Shown here: piece by piece, positions 11,514 through 24,036 of the stretch
How positions within the stretch are numbered: the first letter of the stretch is position 1
Layout: each line of letters begins with the position of its first letter
Assembly (NCBI GenBank): GCA_016630905.1
Contig: WBMQ01000004.1
Location: 248,001-312,000 of the forward strand
Length of the DNA: 64,000 nucleotides
From: Capillidium heterosporum
Taxonomy: Eukaryota; Entomophthoromycota; Entomophthoromycetes; Entomophthorales; Capillidiaceae
Direction: 5' to 3'
Translations under genes and position numbers: made by a program
The notes under the pieces: generated by a model
Told to the model about the DNA's origin: nothing
The model's database searches: none
What the model saw: the letters and a program-made list of their open reading frames with translations, nothing else

Positions 11514-12061
11514 AGTTTATTGATATTGAAGCCTAGCCAACATATATATACTGAAAAACTTATAATATACTGTGTTTTCAAATTCTAAAGCTTATAGCAA
11601 TATTTTTACCATATAAAAAGTTGTCGTTTTGGACCATTTGTATATAAAGCTAGTCTGATTATATTTTAGAAATCCATATCGGCTCAACTTTTACCTTTGT
11701 CCCAGGCTACCATTAATCCAGATGAACTTATCGTTAATAGCACAACTACATGCCCATTTTTCTATCAAATGTTTCAGATAGTAAGAGAATATTGTTTGGA
11801 TAGTCGATTTCTTTTGAAGTGATCAGCAAATATTTCTAATTAAAGCGCAAAAATAAACTGGATCCATCGGATTGAGAAGTTTAAATCTAAAACAGTAAAC
11901 ATCACCCTAAAAAATTCCACGTCAATTTAGTTAATTGGCATTTCAGGCGCCAGCTCAATAGAAATCAGAAGAAATTTCATCCAAGAAACAAATTCCGATA
12001 ACAGAACGATTCAAGGCTTCCAGTGTTGATAAGAAAACTAAGATAAACGGTCCTTAAAGTT
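11514..12061. other. Intergenic spacer upstream of SEC24
   Basis: AT-rich. It must contain the SEC24 promoter. No ORF or RNA gene supported. Confidence 0.5.
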
Positions 12062-15000
12062 ATGTCGCAGTATCCACCACCAAACGGGGGTCAAAACCCA
12101 AACCCAAATTCCAGTACACCACCACTGAACTACCAACAGGGACAGAAGCATCCCAACCAAGTCAACCATCAGCATCAGCAGGTTAGACCAACTACACCGC
12201 TGTCACCACCCCAACCGGGACACCCTGGCCAGCCGGGTTTCAATGGACCTAGACCAAACTACCTTCCCCCAGGTAATCAGAATCGCCCACCAGGTCCACC
12301 TGGGCCTATGGGCCATCCTAACCCTAACTTTACCCGCCCCCCTCAGCCCTGGACATCCAAATCCCAACCCTAACACCTTCCAAGCCGCCAACCCTAATCA
12401 GTTCCCTCAAAGGCAAAGCTCATTACCTCCACCCCATGCGGTACCACAACAGCAAGTTAACCCAGGGTTAATAACTCCATTGAGCCCGCCCATTGTCACC
12501 GCAACCAGCTTAGATGGTGGAGCGAATACGAACCCTAGACGCCGTCAGTATCCTACTGGCCCCAACAACCCTGAATTTGAAAGCCAACCCCAAGTCAGTA
12601 ACAACCAGATGTATACACCTGGTGAGGTCAACCAGTTCCAAAGCTACCCTAACCAGACAGCTATGCCCGCCATTCCTGGCCAGCAGCAGTTTAACCAGCA
12701 GCCTCAGGCTCCAGCTTACGACCCCAACTCGTTGATCAACCCTATGGCCAACATGTCGTTGCAACAGAGCGGACTGGTAAGCTTTTGATTTAATTGAACT
12801 GCAATAGTAACTCATGTTTCATTATAACAGGTCCAGCAACCGATACAGACGGTTCCTTTACTGCATTTCGAACCCAAGATGAGCGACTTGGACGAAGCTG
12901 CACCCAAAATCAACCTTCCCAGCGGCGTAAAATTTTTTATTTTGTACCTGAGCTAATCTACTCTGTAATTAGGTAGCAGTAAATTCGGCTTCGCCATACC
13001 TCCATTGTGACCCAGGGTTGAAGCGCTGTACTCTCAATGCGGTTCCAGCAACTCCAGCCTTGTTGAAGAAATCCAACTTGCCCTTGGGTCTCGTAATCAC
13101 TCCCTTCAAGACCTTAGAGCCCGAAGAGGTAGCTACAGTTAATTGAAAGTTGCAAGTTAACCTTTCAAATTTCTTAGCACGTGCCAGTTGTTTACGAGAT
13201 TAACCGATGCCGAGCCTGCCGTACCTACATCAACCCGTTCGTGACCATCGTCCAGACCAAATGGAAGTGCAATGTTTGTGACCTACACAACGACTGTACC
13301 TTTTAAGTTTTATTTCATTTACTTATGTTACATCCAGTACCTCAGTCCTTCGACTACGATTTGGCAACCCGCCAACCAATCGATCGTTACCAGCGCCCTG
13401 AGCTCAACTGTGCTACTGTCGATTACTCAGCTCCTGTCGAGTACACGGTAATTTTCAACTTTTAGCCAATTTTAATCGAGTTATAATTATCAGGTGCGAG
13501 CTCCCCATCCTCCAATCTACGTCTTTGTCATCGATGTATCTTACGCCTCGGTCCAGAACGGTATGGTTGCTGCTGTAACCAAAACTATTATGGAGTCATT
13601 GGATCGCATCCCTAATCCGGACCAGCGTCTCAAAGTTGGATTTTTGACCGTCGATTCTTCTTTACATTTCTATAAGCTGACTGTAACTTTATTAGCATTT
13701 ATGTAGCCAATTGACTTTATTTTATTTAGCCCGGCTCAGCTGAACCCCAGATGCTCGTTGTACCCGATCTTGAAGAGATATATTTACCTCAGCCCGAAGA
13801 CTTGCTAGTCAATTTAGTTGAAGCTCGTTCCACCATCGATGCCTTGTTGAGTCGACTAGGTCTTATGTTTAAGTCGACTCAGAATGTTGGTTCAGCCTTA
13901 GGACCTGCCCTCCATGCTGCCCAGAAACTTTTAGTAAGTGTTGCAATTTGAGCTGACCCTTACCTTGCAAATTTAGTTACCTTCTGGTGGTAAAATCGTC
14001 TGCTTCCAGACCATTATGCCTACCATCAAGTCGGGTGATATGACAATTCGAGAGGATCCTAAAGTCTTGGGTACACCTAAGGTAACTTTAAACTTTTCCG
14101 GCCTGCTGATAAAATTTTAGGAATCTGCTTTGCTCGTCCCAAGTACAAGCTACTACAAGAACTTTGCTGTCGATTGCTCAAGGGCTTACATCGGTATCGA
14201 CCTCTTCCTGTTTGGTCAGCAATACATGGACCTCGCCACTTTGAGTGATTTTATTTGCATTTACCCATATATTAACTCTCACTAGCTTCTACGGCCCGGT
14301 TCACTGGTGGTAGCACCTTCCACTATCCCACTTTCAACATGCAGCGTACTGAAGACCTGGCCAAGTTACGCTTCGAACTTAGCGAGTTCTTAAGCCGTGA
14401 GAATGGATTCGAAGCCGTGCTGCGTCTGCGATGCTCACGTGGGTTGAGGGCTAACGCCTACTACGGAAACTACTTCCTGCGGGCGTCGCAGATGATGTCC
14501 CTTCCCAACGTCACCCCCGACCACTGTTACACGGTGGAGTTGGCTATTGACGAGAAGCTAGAGAGCTCTACCGCGGTGTTCCAGACTGCTCTCCTATACA
14601 CAACCCTTATTGGTATTTGTCCATACCTGTATAAAGTTTTAATTTTTTAAACAGGGGAGCGCCGCATTCGAGTAATCACTATGGTCCTTCCTACCACTTC
14701 CAACATGTCTGAAGTGTACCAGTCAGCTGATCAGACGGCCCTCACCACCTTCATCACCAAGAAAGGTAACTAAGGGTATTTTGTATTCATACTAATATAT
14801 TGTTAGCTGTGGACCGTGCCTTGACCTCAAAGTTGGAAGACGCTAGGGATGCTGTAGTTAACAAGTGCGCCGAGATCCTCAACACCTTCAAGACCGAGCT
14901 AACATCTTCGGCCTCGGGTGCTACCTCTCAGTTACCCATCGTCGCCAACCTGCGTCACTTCCCTTTACTGACTTTGGCCATGCTCAAACATGTAAACGTA

Positions 15001-15695
15001 TATCCAGCTAACTTTTGCTCATCTCAAATTTAGCTTGCACTGAAAGCTGGTTCCACGACCTCTTCTGACTTGCGATCCTTTGCTATCAATTCCATCAATT
15101 TGGCTCCACCCGAGCTGCTGCTTAACTTCCTAGCCCCCAAGTTCTACAGCTTACACAACCTGGATCCCGAGGTAACTTTCCACCTCATCTCTATGCTAAT
15201 TCTTCTGTTAATAGGTTGGTTCGGTGAACAGTGAAGGGCATATGAAACTGCCCCCTAGGCTCAACCTGCGGGGCGACAACCTGTCGGAGCATGGCGTCTA
15301 CTTGTTGGATACGGGGCATCGTGCCTTAGTGTACGTTGGTATGCGCACCGATCCCAATTTGATACGTGATCCTCTTCTCCACGACCAGCTATGGTTCGTT
15401 GATGGGTGGAAAGGTACTATACCAAACTTTATTTTTGAAACTTACCATTTTCTAGTCCTCGCTGCCCCTACTAGATACCAAGATCTCCAAGCAGGTACAA
15501 GCCATCTTGCACCACCACCGCAAGTTGAACCGCAACCTTTATTACCAGGAGATGTTTATTGTCAAGGAGGATGGTGACCCAGCTCTACGTATGCTGTTTA
15601 ACAGCTACCTCGTCGAGGACCGCAGTAACGCCGCCCAAAGCTACCACCAGTTCATCACCCATTTGAAAGAGATGGTCAACTCAGGCAAGATTTAA
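12062..15695 (+). CDS. SEC24: SEC24, COPII coat cargo-binding subunit (one frame break)
   Basis: Cargo adaptor of the COPII inner coat acting with Sec23 at ER exit sites. A Pro/Asn/Gln-rich N-terminal tail precedes the conserved core. The zinc finger is [11 protein letters not shown] then KWKCNVC (13212-13282). The trunk/vWA segment follows ([18 protein letters not shown], 13507). Next are the beta-sandwich and helical parts ([16 protein letters not shown], 14335), and the C-terminal gelsolin fold ends in [15 protein letters not shown]. More than ten short introns interrupt it; acceptor ctactag near 15475 is needed to keep the last exon in frame. In the tail the frame opened by the ATG at 12062 ends at TAA 12371-12373, while the coding pattern continues in the +1 frame to the donor at 12777. 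CAG-CCC-T at 12344-12350 or CAA-CCC-TAA at 12365-12373 is the natural switch point. Confidence 0.9.
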
Positions 15696-16869
15696 ATGAA
15701 GCTGCATTGTTTTTGTTTGAGCGTTGGAATGTTAAATAGGCGTTGAAATGGTAGTAAAATTTAAGAAGATAGTTGCTTACACGCTTTGATATGGGTTTTA
15801 GTTTGGGATTTTGGTTTTAGCTGAAGGTTAGAATATTTGATTTCTTTAAGTAGGCATTGTTTCATTTCTCTAGAATTTACTAGTGGTAAATTAGTACAGT
15901 TGAAGCTTTTCATTCGTCTTTTAAGTTTTCAACTCTATACTACTATATAATTCCAAATAATATATGGCTTTTATACTTTTTTATACAAAAAGTACATAAC
16001 TTTATTGCACCTATAACTGACTGCTTATTCAGTCAAATAGTTGTATAGTGCTGATATTTATAAAACTGTATACTCTATAACTACACCTTTATTATTATAA
16101 GATATACAACTTTTACATTTAACAGAAACTAGCTATTTGAAGACATTCCATATTCAATACCTTCCTGTAAGCTGTGGTAGATATGGAGGTATATTTGTGT
16201 ACTTTATGGTTATTACATCCGAATATCTTGAAGTTTCTGCTGATTTATAAATTGCTAAACTTATTGTAAATCCATACCAAATAGATTGAAAAAATGTGCA
16301 AAGCTCATATTCATATATGCGCTAATTTTAGGAAAAGTAGATTGGGAAGCTAAAGTATCAAAAGACTTGTTGCTTCAAAGCTTACTTGCACCTAATTAGT
16401 GTTTCATAAGTATTAGCCATTCAATGAAGGTAAATAAACACTTATATTAGCCTTATTAGTAAACTAATATCCTAATAATAAATGTAGATATCCAACCTCC
16501 AAGCTGCAATGGTTCATTGGCATCCACTTCCCTCAAGGTTTAATCTTTCTAAAACCACGGCTTTCATTTTAGCTCTTCAATACTTCAATGAGATCATTAA
16601 GCTATGTATCTAAACCTCTGTTTTCTAGTTTGCAGCCCCCAGTTCAAGGCTCGATCAACCTTAGGTTTAGTCCGATAACTTTCCTTGCCGTTAAAATTTC
16701 TTGTCTCAATTACAACTAGGCAATGTGACTACAAAGCTGGCATGAAAATTTATACAAGTTGGTAAATACCTAATGTAAAAATTCTAAAACACATCGGTTC
16801 TGGATGGTATCAACCGAATAGCTAACAGATCGTCTCCCATTTAAATATAAAGTTGGGAAAGAAGCTTCA
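15696..16869. other. Intergenic region
   Basis: About 1.2 kb, very AT-rich. No gene or ordered repeat recognised. It contains the 3' end of SEC24 and the promoter of the secreted protein gene. Confidence 0.5.
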
Positions 16870-17595
16870 ATGATTATTCTAACAAACATCCAACATCAAA
16901 TGAAGCTAACGCTGCCAATTCTATTTTTTAGCTTAGTAACAGCCAAGACCAAGTTCGGAGACGACTTGATAGCTGATGATAAGAACAAGTGTTCTCCATC
17001 CCTAACTCCCTACCGCGACCTAGAACGCCAGTTCCCTAAGCTAGCCGAATGCTACAAGGATTCGTCCCTATTCTTCTCCAACGTGGCTGAGGTATGTAAG
17101 CCCCAATGTCGTAATGTTACCTTGGAAGCTAGCCAGTATTTAGTTGATAGATGCAACAGTGGATCCCCGGACGACGACACTTCCATATTGAAGCAAAAAC
17201 AGCTCGTGTACTCGGTGTGGTCTGACCCTAAATCCTACGACTTGGCTTGCGATCGTAAAAGTACGAGCCATGGACTGTGTCTTAGTGAGTTGGTGCGCGC
17301 TTCTATGCAGGTTAAAGAGCGGTTAGAAGGAGTCATAAAGGGGAAAGCCAAGATCGAACCTTTACTCAACTTAAGCTTGAAGAACGTCAAGGTACTTAGC
17401 GTACTGCGTCGCAGAGATGCCTACCAGGAACGACCCGATAAGCCACTGTGTACAAAGTGTGTTACTGACATGATAGCTAGGTTTAGGAGTCGACCTTACG
17501 ATCTACCTATCGTGTATTACGCACGACTAGCTTTCCCTGAGACGGCACTTGACGATTTGGCCGAGTATTGTGAAAAAGAATCAGATAGCTCGTAG
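16870..17595 (+). CDS. Secreted cysteine-rich protein of unknown function
   Basis: Intronless ORF of 241 codons. There are two possible ATGs; the second, at 16903, gives a cleaner signal peptide (MKLTLPILFFSLVTAK). The mature part has ten cysteines, including pairs spaced C-x3-C (EVCKPQC) and C-x2-C (LCTKC), and an acidic C-terminus ending SDSS. No catalytic motif or membrane helix is seen after the signal. I do not recognise the family. The spacing suggests a disulfide-stabilised extracellular protein. Confidence 0.7.
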   Translation: MIILTNIQHQMKLTLPILFFSLVTAKTKFGDDLIADDKNKCSPSLTPYRDLERQFPKLAECYKDSSLFFSNVAEVCKPQCRNVTLEASQYLVDRCNSGSPDDDTSILKQKQLVYSVWSDPKSYDLACDRKSTSHGLCLSELVRASMQVKERLEGVIKGKAKIEPLLNLSLKNVKVLSVLRRRDAYQERPDKPLCTKCVTDMIARFRSRPYDLPIVYYARLAFPETALDDLAEYCEKESDSS

Positions 17596-18556
17596 GCTTA
17601 ATCTACAGCTGCATACTTTCAATATTCAAAATTTATTCATTCTAATAACTATATTACAATTTTAAGATATTAATGCTAAACCGGTGTCTCTTATAAGGTT
17701 GTCAATTCAGTGTACTGACCCGAGACTTTTTCATTTTAATCTCAATAAATTATTGTATTCAAAACTTCTCTTTCTAAAAGTACAGTTTATAAAGCTACGG
17801 ATATATACATGCACAAGCTGCTATAGCTTTTAAATAGCTACACATTTAATTTTTGGAGAAGCTTTCTACTTCTGAAAAGGGTACCTTACTTACAATTCTG
17901 TTGTCTACGTACAACGATGGGTTTCTTAGAACATAAGCGAGCGCCGTTTGTATGTACTGAGATTAGTGTTGAATTGCTCCAACCTACTAGAAATGTAAGA
18001 TAACATGATACAGATATTAGCTCAGTCAAAATTTCAGCAGGATTTATGACCAACTTTGCAAAATAAAGGCAAAAGCTCTCTCTTATTTTTGGGTAGCTGG
18101 AGCTTGATATCGATGTACCTGTATATAAACCTTTGTTTGAGAAACGAATGCACTACACTGAAATTTTGGCTTAACCCTAATGTTCAGCTTTTACTTTGAT
18201 AAAGATGGATCCTGATCCTTAGGACCTTGTAGTTGACTTACATGTATCTAACTTTTAAAAGTTTGAAAGTAGATAAGGTAGGTGTAAATGCATTTGCTTA
18301 AGCTACGTTGCCAAATAGTTTGAAAATGTGTAGGTAAACAATCTACCTACCTACTTTATAGTTTCTATTAAAATTGGACGAATTTCTAGTTCCACTATAT
18401 ACATCTTTGATACAATGGGAAAAGAAGGGAATGTCAATTGTAAAAATTAAAAATTTTATTAGATAAAGTTGGATATATACCAGTAACTCCAAACTGAATA
18501 TGCCTCCAATAACCTTTTCCATAAAGCAAACCTTCATAGTACTACATAAATTGATT
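17596..18556. other. Intergenic region
   Basis: About 0.95 kb between two genes that converge on it. AT-rich; no gene recognised on either strand. Confidence 0.5.
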
Positions 18557-19172
18557 TTAAAGGTGGCGTTTAGCTGCATTTCGAACTTTCTGGTCAAAGT
18601 TGGGACAGGTTATTTTGGTATCGACTTCATAAAACACGTTCATAAGTACCTACATGTACAAAGTACATCAATAAAAAATTAATACCAATCTCATGTACGA
18701 TGTATATAAAAGCTCAAAGAAAAGGTAAAGCTTACTTTGGCATAAAGTTCATGGATATCTAAAAAGAAGTTTTTTATAGGATCGTCATGGTGCGTGTTGT
18801 GAAGTAATAATAATTTGACCATGCTGGGTAACACGTATCCACTTATCAACCAGTCGTTAAATTTGTCCACCGATTTTAAATAGCTAATCTCAAAGATATC
18901 GCTATTAGATATACACAAAAAAGTTAAATAAGTTACCTATCCTTGGTATTCCAAATAGCTTCGTCCACCAAATCTAAAGCTCCATGTACTATAAACTGGT
19001 TGAGATGTTTGTGGTCGTCGTTCTATTTTTGATAAAGGCAGGTGGGATAAGATTAATGGCGCTGCTATTCTGAAAAAGTTACTTTGGAGTTGGAATGTAG
19101 TTCTCTAAACCCAAACTCGGCTTCGTAGATGGGTTGATCTTTGGTTCCTATTATGACAAAATAGTATGACAT
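18557..19172 (-). CDS. TRS20: TRAPPC2/Trs20 (sedlin), TRAPP subunit
   Basis: Small longin-fold subunit of the TRAPP tethering complexes at ER-Golgi and Golgi membranes. No single long ORF reveals it. Four exons join cleanly: 19083-19172, 18937-19022, 18736-18901 and 18557-18649, giving 144 aa, close to the usual 140. The N-terminus is MSYYFVIIGTKDQPIYEAEF. The middle has HKHLNQFIVHGALDLVDEA. The third exon carries YLKSVDKFNDWLISGYV and IKNFFLDIHELY, the sedlin core. The last exon has NVFYEVDT then FDQKVRNAAKRHL, as in the family. Introns are 35-86 nt with GTAA donors and TAG acceptors. The gene is divergent from WRAP73, sharing a 0.5 kb promoter region. Confidence 0.9.
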
Positions 19173-19676
19173 TTATTCTTTTTCTACTGACTTTCCAGTT
19201 CCTGTTGGCTTGGACTTGAAACAAAGGTATTGGATCAATTTTCCACTTTTGATGTGATTCATCATTCCAGTTTTTATCAGTACAAACTAATCAATAGTAG
19301 CGATCAGATCTTTATTGTGAACTTGAACACTTTCATAGTAAGAATTAGAATAAATATATAATTGCATTTGAATATTTAAAAAGTAGTTTTTGGGATTAAT
19401 ATTAAATTCTTGTAGCTATCTATTTTTGACATATATATACGAAACTTTTAAATAATTTTGAAAATGATACCAACTATACAAGGCTTAAAATGCCAGAAAG
19501 CTATTTCACAGGTCTATATGTATTTTCCTATAAAACAAAAAGCCAATCTGTAAACTTTGAATGACGTCAAATTTTTGAAAGGAATAGGGATAAAGGATTG
19601 ATCTTTCATAGCAACACATCTTCCATAGAGCAAGAGATATAGAGTAGTTACCAGTTCCGGCTCAACCTCCAAAAAT
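19173..19676. promoter_or_regulatory. Divergent promoter region between TRS20 and WRAP73
   Basis: 504 bp separate the two start codons, which point away from each other. It therefore holds both promoters. No ORF is supported, and no specific factor site is recognised. Confidence 0.5.
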
Positions 19677-21566
19677 ATGGACTTCAGTGAGCTGTACAAC
19701 GTAACCAACAAACAAGTATCCTTCCTCGAAGTTTTAGATACCCAGCATCAAGAATCCTCAGAAATCCAACCTCCACACGAAGAAACTGCACTACTAGAAT
19801 CCACATTAAACCAAGAACCTATCGTTTTACTGACCTACAAAAACCAAGTAGTCTTTCGTAGCCTAACAACTTTTCAAAAAGTCGGCCAACTGAGTTTAAA
19901 TTTTAATATTAGTTTGACTAAAGTTATCGATAAATATGTCATTGTAGTGAGTTCCGACTTTACCAAAGTAGAGATATTTGATTTGTTGAGATTAGAGAAG
20001 TTGATGGGTTACGAGGATGACTTTACTGAAGTTTCCAATGTAGAGATGGATAGTAGTAGAAACTTTTTGATGGTGTTTTCCTAGTTTGCAGGTACCTCTT
20101 TTCAGGTGGTTTAAATGTTTATTAGTATCTAGCTAAGGTTGACTATTGTAAGCTTGAAGACTATGGAAGTAAAGTGTTTGCTATGTCCCAAATTTTCGAT
20201 ACCAGGTAAAAGCTTTATTTCATCTTATCTTGAATTTAAATACTTTTTTAAATAATAGGAGGGAGGAGCTATAGGCATGACAACCAGTACCTGGCTGTAT
20301 TAGAGCTAATTAACGGTCGTGACCATCTAAGTATCTACAGTACTGAAAGCTTTATCTTGAAGAAAGTACTTTTTATGGAAAAATTTATCTAATCGCAATT
20401 TGTATGCTTTTAGAGCTTCAAATTGGATACGGTAGATGCCAAGAAGGTACAGTACTCTCCGGACGGTCAATTCTTAGCAGTTTCCGAATCCTACTTGGAA
20501 GTACTTTTTGATTGATTGCCACCCATTCATATTTTAAATAGTACAAGATATATATATACTCACCAACTGGCAACCTAATTACAACTTACAGCCCCTACAC
20601 AGTTGGTCTAGGTACTATCGATTTCGAGTGGATTGAAGATACCCAGCAACTACTAATCAGCTCCTATGATGACCAAGTAACCCTTTTACTTTATATAACT
20701 TAATTTATGTTTTTGTAAATAGGTTCGGTTGATTAATAACCTACTGTGGCAACCCGACTTTACGTTTAGCTGTCCTAATTTGCTAACCGATAAAGACCTG
20801 CATGTATTTAAAGAGTTGAAAAACGACACATGGCAGTTGCCAGTTATCGAGAAAGACCTCTTAAACAGCAAGGTCGATAATCTAGCTCGATGTAAATTTT
20901 AATTTTTAAATGCTTTGTTCCAAGTATTTATATACGTTTCAATAGATATGCTCGACAAAGTTCCCTTCAAAGTTCCTTTGGAAAAGCATATGCCTAGCCA
21001 AGTCAACGCTTCGACCAAGTTGATCCCTTCGAACTTTAAAATGTAAATCGAACTCCGACTCCACGTTAATCTACATCATCTACAGTAATTTTTTTAAACA
21101 TACCAACCTTACTTTATAAAATAGACAGTGCGCCAACTAGCTTGTTTATCTACAATTTAAAAACGTTCGAACTGGTAGGCTTTACGAATCAACTTTTGAA
21201 GTTGGATCAAGTTAATTGGAACCCGATCGAACCCAACCAACTGAGTTTTTCGACTTCTACCAACTTGATATATTTATGGAGCTTGGGGACAGGGCCCGAA
21301 TGCTTCCAGATTCCCGATTGTAAATAGTTTTACTTGCCCTTTATGACGTACTAATATTTAATGTCGTAGTAAACTTCCAAGTCAAAAGTTTAACTTGGAG
21401 TTCAGATGGGTTGGCTTTAGCTATCCTAAGTAAGGATAAGGTATGTATAGGGTTCCCACCGCTACCCAAATAATAAATAATAACCAAATCTATTTAAGAA
21501 AGTGATGACAACATTTATTTTTATGAAAATTCAAACTTTTACCAACTTTTCGTTTTCCAGTTCTAG
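19677..21566 (+). CDS. WRAP73/WDR8 WD-repeat protein
   Basis: WD40 protein of the WRAP73 (WDR8) family, which acts at microtubule organising centres and spindle poles. It starts MDFSELYNVTN, the family's typical N-terminus. Later exons give KLDTVDAKKVQYSPDGQFLA, LEYKIYIYSPTGNLI, and DFEWIEDTQQLLISSYDDQV followed by RLINN. Near the end come VNWNPIEPNQLSF and LIYLWSLGTGPECF. These match WRAP73 block by block. About ten short introns. The last one, best modelled as donor gtaagg near 21431 and acceptor ttaag at 21500, leads to SDDNIYFYEN and a stop at 21564-21566. The last 36 bp overlap the 3' end of the convergent gene on the other strand. The intron after residue about 130 has a weak GTGTTT donor. 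Confidence 0.8.
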
Positions 21567-22649
21567 GAACCCCACTATCAACTTTTCAGCCATGTGTTTC
21601 AACCAACTGAACGCCTTGAAGATTACCAGGTACAAGTTCAACTTGAAGGTTTCCAACCTAGCGTTGTCGTTGACAAAGTTTTTGAGTAAAGTAGGTAACC
21701 ACACCATCAGGTTCTCTTGCGCCTTGAACATCAACGTCAAGCTCAGTTTGAGTAGGTAGAGTTCTTTTAGTAGTTTCTGTAGTTTGGGTTTTAGGCTCTT
21801 GTCGTTGAGATCGATGTGAAGTAACGATTGGAAGGTGGGGATGAGATGGAAAAGTATTTGGTTGAGTTTGGGGTTCATGTCGATAAAGTTAGTAGGGTTA
21901 TGGTTGGGTTGGGCAGTAGGTGGGTCTTTGATAAGCTTGAGTTCGAATTGATAGTTGTACTCGCCGTCGATAAGTAGATCTTGGTGGCGTATTAGTTGGA
22001 CCCAATTTATTTGGTTGGCTTGGCTGTCGGTATTGGTATAGTTTGGATCGATCCACCTTAGGTTGACACTACGTATACTTTGCGAGTTGGTGTTGTCGCC
22101 GTTGATGATTTGAAAGAGGAGTTTGAGGTCGCGGTTGTCGATATAGCGAAAAATAGGTTGGCCCATGAAATCCAAGTTAAATATGCTGGTGCTGTTGGCA
22201 AATTGTCCATCTACGACGATGCCAAATTTGGATAGGATTAATATAGGATTGAAGTTGAAGTTCTTGCGGATGTGGGAGTTGAGGTTAAAGTTGGGAGGAA
22301 GTTCCAGTTTCTTCAAGAACCAGAGGGTAGTAGTGTCGTTGGGTTTGTGCCAACACGATTCCAGCTGAACCTTGCCTTTGGTCTTGTAGATCTGTACCTC
22401 GATGATAAGTCTGTTGTCTAATTTGAATCGGTCCGAGATCCGTATCACTTTCCTGGCATCCAATCCAACCACCTTTTCTGACTTTGGGATGTCGAGTAGG
22501 TCCCTAAATAGTTGATTGGTGTAACTTATGGTCCAGTTGGAGTTCAAGGTGACTTGACCATGGAGTTTTAAGGGACAGGTGCTGAGGCTGTGGTCGAACT
22601 TACGTTTAGGTTTCGTGGCTTGAACTCGCTGAGGAGGTGCAACTACCAT
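21531..22649 (-). CDS. Hypothetical protein with possible tandem PAS-like folds
   Basis: Single exon, 372 aa, ATG at 22649. Two segments resemble PAS domains: residues about 30-90 (QVTLNSNWTISYTNQLFRDL, then VVGLDARKVI) and about 140-230 (FGIVVDGQFANSTSIFNLDF, then IFRYIDNRDLKLLFQII and WVQLIRHQDLL). The order of strands and the YIDNRDL-like helix fit PAS sensor modules, but no cofactor residue can be assigned. The C-terminal third is helical and leucine-rich. No kinase, DNA-binding or GATA finger follows, so the output is unknown. The PAS assignment is a pattern judgement, not a firm match. Confidence 0.5.
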   Translation of the reverse strand: MVVAPPQRVQATKPKRKFDHSLSTCPLKLHGQVTLNSNWTISYTNQLFRDLLDIPKSEKVVGLDARKVIRISDRFKLDNRLIIEVQIYKTKGKVQLESCWHKPNDTTTLWFLKKLELPPNFNLNSHIRKNFNFNPILILSKFGIVVDGQFANSTSIFNLDFMGQPIFRYIDNRDLKLLFQIINGDNTNSQSIRSVNLRWIDPNYTNTDSQANQINWVQLIRHQDLLIDGEYNYQFELKLIKDPPTAQPNHNPTNFIDMNPKLNQILFHLIPTFQSLLHIDLNDKSLKPKLQKLLKELYLLKLSLTLMFKAQENLMVWLPTLLKNFVNDNARLETFKLNLYLVIFKAFSWLKHMAEKLIVGFLELENEKLVKV

Positions 22650-24036
22650 AACTCTTGAGATGAAAGAAGTTAAACTGAAGGTTGTTGATGCTCGATAATT
22701 AGTGATATAAGTAAAAGTGGATATGCTAGTAGTTGCTTATTAAGCTTTGTATGCTTATGCTTTTGTCAACTTAAGATGTTGGATAAAGTGGATTGAAATA
22801 AAGGGATGGAAACAATTAAAAGGGGAGGCCTCGCACCCAAAGTTCGAAGTTGAATAGCTTAAGTTGAACACAAGGAATTGTTAAAATTTCAGAAGGCCCT
22901 TCCTCAACTAGTTTGAGTTGATATCAAAAGTAGGTTGGGTTAGGGTGTATTAAAACCGTTTATATCCTAAGTACTTTGGGTAGTCTGAAACTTGGACAAG
23001 TCTAACTATTTACTAACTCGATAAGATTGTAGGCGGGAAGCAAAAGATTCGATCGTTAAAACTTGAATTTACCTTGGACTAAACCACCTACCTGAAACTT
23101 GTGGATGATTTGGTTGGTTTAAGCCTTATTTATCTGCATCAAAAGCTATCACCAGTTTGAAATTTAATTTGGACCCACCAATCGTCTACCACCGTATCCG
23201 GATGTATGATCAAAGTCTATTGGTGGATCCCAACCAAAGGGTTTGAAGCTTCACTTATACTTTCTTTGATTGGTAGCTTCTATGATGTAAATTTCATTTT
23301 CAATCCACCTGCTTTCCTAAAATTTAACCAAATCCAAATATTAGCGAGAGCTGGTTTGCTATCAGAGTCGTTATCAAAATACATAAATGAGTTAGCAAAA
23401 ACTGGTATTTCCTTGTTATCGTTACTTGTGAAATGCCAAGCTGATGTCAAAGCTTTATATCCGGTTCAAACTTTTCATAAGGCGGTGGAACTAGTTGGCA
23501 CTTTGTAGTGGGTCAGGTGAAGGCTTGCTATTGAATGTTCGGTGCCAAAGTGCTTTTAATCAGAGTTGGGATATGATCTCAGTATAAATATTTATCCATA
23601 ATGACAGATACCATTGAAAAGCATTTCGACCCCCTCATGAATCCTTACAATATTTAATCTTAGGTACTGAACCCCCAACTTCAAAACCACCCATTAAAAT
23701 GACATCTTTTCTAAACAGGATAGAGTAGCAAATTCTAAAGTGATGTATAGCAATTATGGAGCCATAAACTTTAATGCAAATTAGGTCATAAATAATTTGA
23801 AATTTCTCGAAAAATTGACGTCATATTTATAAATTCCTTAGAACAAAAGTCCAAGAGGTTTGTAAATACGTTGTCGTCTATAGACGACAGTATAGTAGAT
23901 ATGATACCACTTTTAAAATATAAATAGGCTTGGACTTTATAAATTATACCTACAATCAAAGTTTAAATCTTATTGAAAATATGTAAACTTACAGATTATA
24001 TTTCCAATACTACTAAACAAGCCTAAAATCCTTAAT
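22650..24036. other. Intergenic region with one small ORF
   Basis: About 1.4 kb. An open frame at 23206-23508 (100 aa, + strand) has a hydrophobic first half and no recognised motif. It could be a small gene or chance. The rest is AT-rich without visible features. Confidence 0.4.

Noticed and set aside
15420-15500. A second frame break in SEC24
   Set aside because: Using the acceptor ctactag near 15475 instead of ctag near 15463 restores the frame, so it is an intron choice.
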